A stretch of 21,734 nt of DNA from JANMAT01 sp031359995 (lineage in GTDB: Bacteria > Actinomycetota > Acidimicrobiia > Acidimicrobiales > Ilumatobacteraceae). Each line of letters starts with the position of its first letter. The first letter of the stretch is position 1. This document shows positions 15,939-21,734 of this stretch, in pieces. The notes beneath the pieces were generated by a model, which saw nothing but the letters and a program-made list of their open reading frames with translations, ran no database searches and was not told the DNA's origin. The stretch covers positions 1 to 21,734 of the forward strand of contig JANMAT010000042.1 in assembly GCA_031359995.1 (NCBI GenBank), in the 5' to 3' direction. The position numbers were made by a program, and so were the translations under genes.

Positions 15939-16147
15939 GGGGCGACCGTAGGCCAGGCCCTGGCCGGGCACCAACGCCCCCTGAGGGTGTGCCCGCGCCC
16001 GGCCCCGGCCTTCCACGGGAGCCACGATCGTCGCGACGGCGGCGGCAGCCTGGCGGGGGAACGGTCGATGTACGGTCCATGACTCGGCGGGGTCGGTGAC
16101 CGGGCGGTAGGTTCAACCCACCCAGCTCGGCAAGGACCGACCCGCCC

Positions 16148-18022
16148 ATGCTCCTCGAAGGAATCAACGAACCGGCCGACCTGCGTGGCCTCGACGCTGC
16201 GCACCTGGCCGACCTGGGCGGCGAGATCCGCGATGCCATCGTCCAGGCCGTGGCGGCCAACAGCGGTCACCTCGGCTCGAACCTGGGTGCGGTGGAGCTG
16301 ACCCTCGCCCTGCATCGGGTGTTCGACTCCCCCACCGACGCCATCCTGTGGGACACCGGTCACAACGCCTACGTGCACAAGATGGTCACCGGCCGCCGGG
16401 CCGGGTTCGCCGAGCTCCGCCAGGCCGGCGGGCTCTCGGGCTACCCGAGCCGCGAAGAGAGCCGGCACGACCACATCGAGAACTCCCACGCGTCCACGGT
16501 GCTCTCCTACGCCTATGGCCTGGCCGTGGCGCGCGACGCCGGGGCCGATCCGCACCGCCACATCGTGGCCGTCATCGGCGACGGCTCCATGACCGGCGGC
16601 ATGGCCTACGAGGCCCTCAACAACCTCGGCCACAGCGGGCGCAAGGTCATCATCGTCCTGAACGACAACGGCCGTTCGTACGCCCCCACCATCTCCAACC
16701 TCAGCCAGAGCCTGGCCAAGGTGCGGTTGAACCCGGTGTACATGCGCCGCCAGCGCCGGCTCGAGAACCTGCTGCGCGAGCTGCCCCTCGTCGGCCACGC
16801 CGCCGAGAAGGGCATGGACGCGTTCAAGGCCGCGGTGCGCGAGTACTTCCAACCGCCGGCGTTCTTCGAAGCACTCGGCTGCCGGTACATGGGCCCGGTC
16901 GACGGCCACGACATCCCCGCGCTGGAAGAGGCGCTGCGCAACTGCATCGAGTTCGACGGGCCGGTCGTGCTCCACGTGCTCACCCAGAAGGGCCGCGGGT
17001 ACCTGCCGGCCGAGGACGACGACGAGAAGCACCTGCACGACGCGCCCGTGTTCGACCCCGCCGTCGGCCCACCCAAGGCGGTGCCCACCGGCTACACCCA
17101 GGCCTTCGCCGAAGCGATCATCAAAGAGGCCGAGGGCAACCCCCGTCTCGTCACGCTCACCGCGGCCATGCCGGGCCCCACCGGCCTGCTCCCGTTCCAG
17201 GCCCGCTTCCCCGACCGCTTCTTCGACGTGGGCATCGCCGAGCAGCACGCGGTCACCGCGGCGGCGGGCATGGCCATGGGCGGCCTGCGGCCGGTGGTGG
17301 CCATCTACTCCACGTTCCTCAGCCGGGCGTGGGACCAGGTCGTGTACGACGTCGCCCTGCACCGCCTGCCGGTGGTGTTCTGCCTCGACCGGGCCGGCAT
17401 CACCGGCGACGACGGCCCCAGCCACCACGGCATCTACGACATGGTGCTCCTGTCGAAGGTGCCGGGCATGACCGTGTTCGCCCCGTCGTCGGCCCAGGAG
17501 CTCCAGCAGATGCTCCACGACGCGCTCGAGCTGTGCACCGATGGCCCCGCCGCCATCCGCTACCCGAAGGGCGCCGCCCGCCAGGTGCCCGAGCACGAGG
17601 TCGGCCACGGCATGCACGCCCGCCGCCTGCGCGAGGGCGACGGCTCGATCTGCGTGGTGGCCGTGGGCAAGATGATCGGGGCCGCCGAGAAGGCGGTCGA
17701 TCGCCTCGCCGCCGAGGGCATCGACGCCACCCTGTGGGACCCGCGGGTGGTCCACCCGTTCGACCCCGTGCTCGTGGCCGACGCCGCCCGGCACGCCGTG
17801 GTCGTGTGCATCGAGGACGGCCTGCGCGACGGCGGCGTCGGCATGATGTTGGCGGCCGGCATCACCGAGGCGTGCCAGCGGGGCACGCCCGTGCCCCGCT
17901 GCGAGTTGCTCGGCGTGCCCACGCGGTTCATCCCCCACGGCAAGCCCGATCGCATCCTCGCCCAGCTCGGGCTCGACGCGGACGGGCTCACCCGCTCCAT
18001 CCGCGATGCTGTGCATTCATGA
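16148..18022 (+). CDS. dxs: 1-deoxy-D-xylulose-5-phosphate synthase
   Basis: A 624-residue full-length DXS, the ThDP enzyme that condenses pyruvate with glyceraldehyde 3-phosphate in the first step of the MEP pathway for isoprenoids. Seen motifs: GHLGSNLGAVELTLALH with His41, the ThDP/Mg site GDGSMTGGMAYEALNN at 144-159, NDNGRSYAPT, MGPVDGHD, and the pyrimidine-domain DVGIAEQHAV with catalytic Glu365. The C-terminal transketolase domain is complete. The start has AAGGA about twelve bases upstream, rather distant. A TAGGTT at 16108-16113 is a possible -10. The stop overlaps the next gene's ATG by ATGA, so the crotonase gene is probably cotranslated. The divergent neighbour is the SDR, 209 bp away. 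Confidence 0.96.
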   Translation: MLLEGINEPADLRGLDAAHLADLGGEIRDAIVQAVAANSGHLGSNLGAVELTLALHRVFDSPTDAILWDTGHNAYVHKMVTGRRAGFAELRQAGGLSGYPSREESRHDHIENSHASTVLSYAYGLAVARDAGADPHRHIVAVIGDGSMTGGMAYEALNNLGHSGRKVIIVLNDNGRSYAPTISNLSQSLAKVRLNPVYMRRQRRLENLLRELPLVGHAAEKGMDAFKAAVREYFQPPAFFEALGCRYMGPVDGHDIPALEEALRNCIEFDGPVVLHVLTQKGRGYLPAEDDDEKHLHDAPVFDPAVGPPKAVPTGYTQAFAEAIIKEAEGNPRLVTLTAAMPGPTGLLPFQARFPDRFFDVGIAEQHAVTAAAGMAMGGLRPVVAIYSTFLSRAWDQVVYDVALHRLPVVFCLDRAGITGDDGPSHHGIYDMVLLSKVPGMTVFAPSSAQELQQMLHDALELCTDGPAAIRYPKGAARQVPEHEVGHGMHARRLREGDGSICVVAVGKMIGAAEKAVDRLAAEGIDATLWDPRVVHPFDPVLVADAARHAVVVCIEDGLRDGGVGMMLAAGITEACQRGTPVPRCELLGVPTRFIPHGKPDRILAQLGLDADGLTRSIRDAVHS

Positions 18023-18822
18023 CCGACCGGTACGCCCGCTACGAGGGCATGAAGATCGAGCTCCGCGAGCACGGGGTGCTGCTGATCACCCTGAGCCGCC
18101 CCGACAAGCTGAACGCCACCGACGCCGCCCTGCACAAGGGCCTCTCGCTGATCTGGCGCGACGTCCACGAGGACGACGACGTGCGCGTCGCCGTGATCAC
18201 CGGCGAGGGCCGGGCGTTCTCGGCCGGCGGCGATCTCGACTGGATCAGCTCGCAGGTCGGTGACTACGCCCAGACGATGAAGGTGATGCAGGAGGCGGGC
18301 GACCTCGTCCGCAACATGGTCGAGTGCGACAAGCCGATCATCTCGGCCATCAACGGCGTGGCCGTGGGTGCCGGGCTGGCCGCCGCCCTCATGGCCGACA
18401 TCTCCATCATCGCCGAGAACGCCAAGTTCACCGACGGGCACATGCGCCTCGGCGTCGCCGCCGGCGACCACGCCACGATCATCTGGCCGCTGCTGTGCGG
18501 GCTGGCCCGGGCCAAGTACTACCTGCTGACGTGCGACTTCCTCGACGGGAAGGAGGCCGAGCGCATCGGGCTCGTGTCCAAGGCCCTGCCGGCCGACCAG
18601 GTGCTGCCCGAGGCGCTGCGCGTGGCCGAGCACCTGGCCACCGGCCCGCAGCAGGCGTTGCGGTTCACCAAGCGCAGCCTGAACCACTGGGTCCGCCAGG
18701 CGCTGCCCACGTTCGAGCACAGCCTGGCGCTCGAGATGCTCGGCTTCCTGTCGCCCGACGCCGCCGAGGGGGTGGCCGCCCTCAAGGAGAAGCGGCCGCC
18801 GTCGTTCCCCTCGGCCCGGTAG
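18019..18822 (+). CDS. Enoyl-CoA hydratase/isomerase (crotonase) family protein with atypical active site
   Basis: A 267-residue crotonase-fold protein. The oxyanion-hole and CoA segments AFSAGGDLD (67-74) and NGVAVGAGLAAALMAD are clear, and GLVSKALP at 184-191 is typical. Aligned by eye with rat enoyl-CoA hydratase, the two catalytic glutamates (Glu144 and Glu164) correspond here to Ala121 and His141 (FTDGHMRLGV). A normal hydration reaction is therefore doubtful; isomerase, hydrolase, decarboxylase or lyase chemistry on a CoA thioester are alternatives. The start overlaps the dxs stop by four bases, and a downstream hairpin follows, so dxs and this gene form a compact transcript. An obvious role in isoprenoid synthesis is not known. 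Confidence 0.9.
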   Translation: MTDRYARYEGMKIELREHGVLLITLSRPDKLNATDAALHKGLSLIWRDVHEDDDVRVAVITGEGRAFSAGGDLDWISSQVGDYAQTMKVMQEAGDLVRNMVECDKPIISAINGVAVGAGLAAALMADISIIAENAKFTDGHMRLGVAAGDHATIIWPLLCGLARAKYYLLTCDFLDGKEAERIGLVSKALPADQVLPEALRVAEHLATGPQQALRFTKRSLNHWVRQALPTFEHSLALEMLGFLSPDAAEGVAALKEKRPPSFPSAR

Positions 18823-18865
18823 CGCGGCGCGCCCGCCTCGGCCGGCGACCGATGCGGGTCGGACT

Positions 18866-18885
18866 GGGCGGGATCTGTCCCGCCC
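18866..18885 (+). terminator. Strong GC hairpin after the dxs-crotonase pair
   Basis: A perfect 8-bp stem with a four-base loop, gggcggga-tctg-tcccgccc, starts 43 bases after the crotonase stop. The stem is very stable, but no T-tract follows, as is common in high-GC actinobacteria. It separates the dxs transcript from ppc. Confidence 0.55.
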
Positions 18886-18975
18886 GTGGGACACCATCGG
18901 CCCAGAGATGTCAGGCGACCGGTGGGATCGGCAGGCCAGGCAGCACGCGGGGACGGGCCCTGCGAACATGGCGGT

Positions 18976-21734
18976 GTGGCCGCGCTCCCCGACCGTCACG
19001 TCGCCGATGCGGCGTCCGAACCGAAGGATGCCGCCCTCGGCGCCGACATCCGCCTCCTGGGCCGCCTGCTCGGCGACGTGGTGCGGGCCCAGGCCGGCGT
19101 CGACGCCTACGAGCTGGTCGAGGCGGTGCGCCGCGCCGCGGTCGACGGCCGGCGTCACGGCGACGACGTGGTCGCCCGCCTCGACCAGCTGCTCACCGAT
19201 GCGCCCGTCGACACCGCCCTCCACGTCGTGCGGGCCTTCGGTTGGTTCTCGCTGCTGGCCAACGTGGCCGAGGACGTGCACCACAACCGGCGGCGTCGCC
19301 ACCATCGGGCCGCCGGGTCGGCCCCCCAGCCGGCCAGCCTGGCCGCGGCCATGGCCGAGCTCGCCGCCGCCGGCGTCGACGGCGCACGGGTCGCCGAGCT
19401 GCTGGCCGAGACCGAGGTGAGCGCCGTCATCACCGCCCACCCCACCGAGGTGCGACGGGCGACGGTGCTCGACCACCAGCGCGCCGTGGCCGAGCTGCTG
19501 ACCGTGCGCGACTCCCTCGCCGGTGACGAGGTGACCCTGGCCCGGGTGGACGCCGAGCTCGAGCTGCACGTGCTGACGCTGTGGCAGACGGCGATGCTGC
19601 GCCTGTCGCGTCTGCGCGTGCGCGACGAGATCAACGAGGCGTTGCGCTACTACGACCTCAGCCTCTTCCAGGCCCTCGTCGAGCTGCACGCGGAGGCCGA
19701 CGACCTGGTGCGCCAGCACTGGCCCGAGGTCGCGGCGGCAACGTCGGGTCGGGTGCTCGTGCGCATGGGCTCGTGGATCGGCGGCGACCGCGACGGCAAC
19801 CCGTTCGTCACCGCGGACGTGTTGCGGCTCGCCGTCGAGCGTCAGACCACCACCGCCCTCACCCATCACCTCGCCGCGCTCACCGCGCTGGCCCGCGACC
19901 TGTCGATGTCATCACGGCTCGTGCGACCCACCACCGCCCTCGACGCGCTGGCCGACGCGTCGGGGGACGACTCGCCGTTCCGCACCGACGAGCCGTACCG
20001 GCGGGCGCTGCGGGGCATGCACGCCCGGCTGGCCGCCACCGCGGCCGAGCTGCTCGGCGGTGTGCCGGGCGCCGCGGCCCACGCCGTGCTGGCGCCCTAC
20101 ACGACCCCGCACGAGCTGCTCGCCGACCTCGGCGTCGTCACCGAGTCGCTCACCACCCACGGCGCCGGCGCGCTCGCCCGGGCCAGGGTGGCGCCACTGG
20201 CGCGCGCCGTGCAGCTGTTCGGCTTCCACCTGTGCGCCCTCGACCTGCGCCAGAACTCCGACGTGCACGAGCACGTCGTGCACGAGCTCCTGGCCGTCGG
20301 TGGGGTCGCCCCCGACTACCTCGCCGCCGACGCGTCCGAGCGGGCCGCGCTGCTCGCCGCCGAGCTGACCACCGACCGGCCGCTGCGGGCGGCGCACCAG
20401 CGCCTGAGCGACCGCGCCGAAGGCGAGCTGGCCATCGTGGCCGCCGCCGCCGACGCCATCGCCACCCGCGGCCCTGACGCGGTGCCCCACTACGTGATCT
20501 CGAAGGCCGACTCGGTCAGCGACGTGCTCGAGGTGGCCCTGCTGCTGCGCGAGGTCGGCCTGTGCCGCCCCGGTGGCGACGAGCCGGGGCTGGCGGTCGA
20601 CATCGTGCCGCTGTTCGAGACCATCGCCGATCTGCAGCACGCCGGGGCGATCGTCGCCGAACTGCTGGCCCTGCCCGCCTACCGGCGCCTGCTGGCCTCG
20701 CGCGGCGACCGCCAGGAGGTGATGGTCGGCTACTCCGACTCCAGCAAGGACGGCGGTGCGTTCGCCGCAGGCTGGGAGATCTATCGCGCGCAGGAAGACC
20801 TCGTCGCTCTCGCCCACGAACGCGGTGTCGAGCTGACGCTGTTCCAGGGTCGCGGCGGCGCGGCCGGTCGCGGTGGCGGGCCGGGCTACTCGGCGATTCT
20901 CGCGCAGCCGCCCGGAGCGATCGCGGGCCGGCTGAAGCTGACCGAGCAAGGCGAGACGATCTCCTTCAAGTACGGGCTGCCGGGGCTTGCCGAGCGCAAC
21001 CTCGAGGCGTCGGTCGCGGCGACGCTGCTCACGGCGTTCCCGCGACAGGCCGGCGTCGTCGCGCCGCCGCGTGGCGCTCGGGCGGCGATGGAATCGCTTT
21101 CGGCGAGCGCAAACGCGACCTATCGCAGCCTCGTCTGGGAGGACCCAGGTTTCCCGGCGTTCTTCCGCGCGTTCACGCCCGTTCGGGAGCTTGCGGCCTT
21201 GCCGCTCGGCTCGCGGCCGGTTGTCCGTCCGGAAGCCGCGGGCAGTGACGAGCTCAGTGCCCTGCGGGCGATCCCGTGGGTCTTTGCCTGGACGCAGAAC
21301 CGCTGCCTGCTTCCCGCCTGGTACGGCACTGGCATGGCGCTGCACGAACACGGCCTCAGCGGGCACTCGCTGCGCGGCCTGCGTCAGCTCTACAGCGACT
21401 GGCCGTTCTTCCGCGCGCTGGTCGAGAACCTCGAGATGACGCTCGCGAAGTCGAGCCTCGAGATCGCCGAGGGCTACTTGCAACTCGTCCCGCCCGAGCT
21501 CGATCCGGCGCGCTACTGGCAGCTGATCGCGGCCGAGCACCAGCGCTCGGTCGAGGCGGTCTTGCTCGTGGTCGAGGCGACGAAGCTGCTCGACCGCCAG
21601 CCGCTCGTGCAGCGCTCGATCGAGCTGCGGAATCCGTACGTCGACCCGATGAACGCGATCCAGGTCGAGCTGATCGCCGCGCACCGTGCCGGCGACGAGG
21701 CCGCACTACGGCCGCTCTTGCGCTCGATCGCCGG
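18976..21734 (+). CDS. ppc: Phosphoenolpyruvate carboxylase (3' end off right edge)
   Basis: At least 919 residues of PEPC, which carboxylates PEP with bicarbonate to oxaloacetate. Seen: VITAHPTEVRR with catalytic His155, GSWIGGDRDGNP, FHLCALDLRQNS with Arg425, GYSDSSKDGG with Lys591, and the glycine loop FQGRGGAAGRGGGP (Arg626, Arg632). The loop normally reads FHGRGG; the His is Gln624, exactly 33 residues after Lys591 as in E. coli (Lys546, His579). The end IQVELIAAH suggests only a few codons are missing. The GTG at 18976 was chosen because similarity begins just after it; no good ribosome site is seen, and GTG at 18922 is an alternative. Codon usage changes sharply near 20760, from ACC/GTG/GCC-rich to ACG/GTC/GCG-rich with many A/T-ending codons. 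Confidence 0.93.
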   Translation, partial: MAALPDRHVADAASEPKDAALGADIRLLGRLLGDVVRAQAGVDAYELVEAVRRAAVDGRRHGDDVVARLDQLLTDAPVDTALHVVRAFGWFSLLANVAEDVHHNRRRRHHRAAGSAPQPASLAAAMAELAAAGVDGARVAELLAETEVSAVITAHPTEVRRATVLDHQRAVAELLTVRDSLAGDEVTLARVDAELELHVLTLWQTAMLRLSRLRVRDEINEALRYYDLSLFQALVELHAEADDLVRQHWPEVAAATSGRVLVRMGSWIGGDRDGNPFVTADVLRLAVERQTTTALTHHLAALTALARDLSMSSRLVRPTTALDALADASGDDSPFRTDEPYRRALRGMHARLAATAAELLGGVPGAAAHAVLAPYTTPHELLADLGVVTESLTTHGAGALARARVAPLARAVQLFGFHLCALDLRQNSDVHEHVVHELLAVGGVAPDYLAADASERAALLAAELTTDRPLRAAHQRLSDRAEGELAIVAAAADAIATRGPDAVPHYVISKADSVSDVLEVALLLREVGLCRPGGDEPGLAVDIVPLFETIADLQHAGAIVAELLALPAYRRLLASRGDRQEVMVGYSDSSKDGGAFAAGWEIYRAQEDLVALAHERGVELTLFQGRGGAAGRGGGPGYSAILAQPPGAIAGRLKLTEQGETISFKYGLPGLAERNLEASVAATLLTAFPRQAGVVAPPRGARAAMESLSASANATYRSLVWEDPGFPAFFRAFTPVRELAALPLGSRPVVRPEAAGSDELSALRAIPWVFAWTQNRCLLPAWYGTGMALHEHGLSGHSLRGLRQLYSDWPFFRALVENLEMTLAKSSLEIAEGYLQLVPPELDPARYWQLIAAEHQRSVEAVLLVVEATKLLDRQPLVQRSIELRNPYVDPMNAIQVELIAAHRAGDEAALRPLLRSIA

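Noticed and set aside
15917..18016. Minus-strand open frame of about 699 codons opposite dxs
   Set aside because: Composition rich in His, Gly, Ala and Val with no motifs; dxs on the plus strand is unambiguous.
16348..18018. Plus-strand frame upstream of and in frame with the crotonase, overlapping dxs
   Set aside because: Arg/Pro/His-rich out-of-frame reading of dxs. Crotonase similarity begins only at the ATG at 18019.
17560..21684. Long minus-strand open frames opposite the crotonase and ppc genes (17560-19869 and 19912-21684)
   Set aside because: Antisense shadows in high-GC DNA; both strands cannot be real and the plus-strand genes have full family motifs.

Overview
This is a high-GC window from an actinomycete-like bacterium. 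Gene content and style suggest Acidimicrobiia or a relative: threonine/proline-rich secreted linkers, an Rv2161c-type F420 luciferase-like enzyme, a mycobacterial IlvG-like ThDP enzyme, strong C/G codon-third bias and probable leaderless starts. The lineage is an inference from style; no rRNA, tRNA, IS element, CRISPR array or phage gene was seen. The longest gap without a gene is about 285 bases (7350-7634).

Layout, left to right. (1) A large minus-strand gene running off the left edge encodes a secreted glucose/sorbosone-dehydrogenase-type beta-propeller followed by PKD, InlB-like and two near-identical CBM6/35-like modules joined by Thr-rich linkers. (2) tldD-pmbA, a minus-strand protease pair with an ATGA overlap. 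(3) Divergent from it, a FlK-like hotdog thioesterase overlaps (ATGA) a small secreted or anchored Thr/Pro-rich protein. (4) A fused LivH-LivM ABC permease without its ATPases or binding protein, convergent with a two-gene minus-strand unit (LLM oxidoreductase, then an aminoglycoside-phosphotransferase-like kinase). (5) A minus-strand pair of alpha/beta hydrolase and ThDP-dependent decarboxylase/lyase-like enzyme. (6) A divergent PAP2_3 membrane phosphatase/transferase whose 3' end overlaps that of a convergent SDR oxidoreductase. (7) dxs (first enzyme of the MEP isoprenoid pathway), translationally overlapped with a crotonase-family gene. (8) ppc, phosphoenolpyruvate carboxylase, running off the right edge a few codons before its expected stop.

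Most genes are ordinary central or lipid-type metabolism. The most unusual signal is in ppc: codon usage changes abruptly right after the conserved SDSSKDGG motif (near 20760), and the usual His of the FHGRGG motif, which lies in the second part, is Gln. That may be a natural mosaic gene or an assembly chimera. Other points of interest are a crotonase lacking both classical catalytic Glu residues and coupled to dxs, an exact Thr-Glu-His spacing match to fluoroacetyl-CoA thioesterase, and an orphan fused LivHM permease in a block with relaxed codon bias. I found no convincing new multi-gene defence or mobile system.
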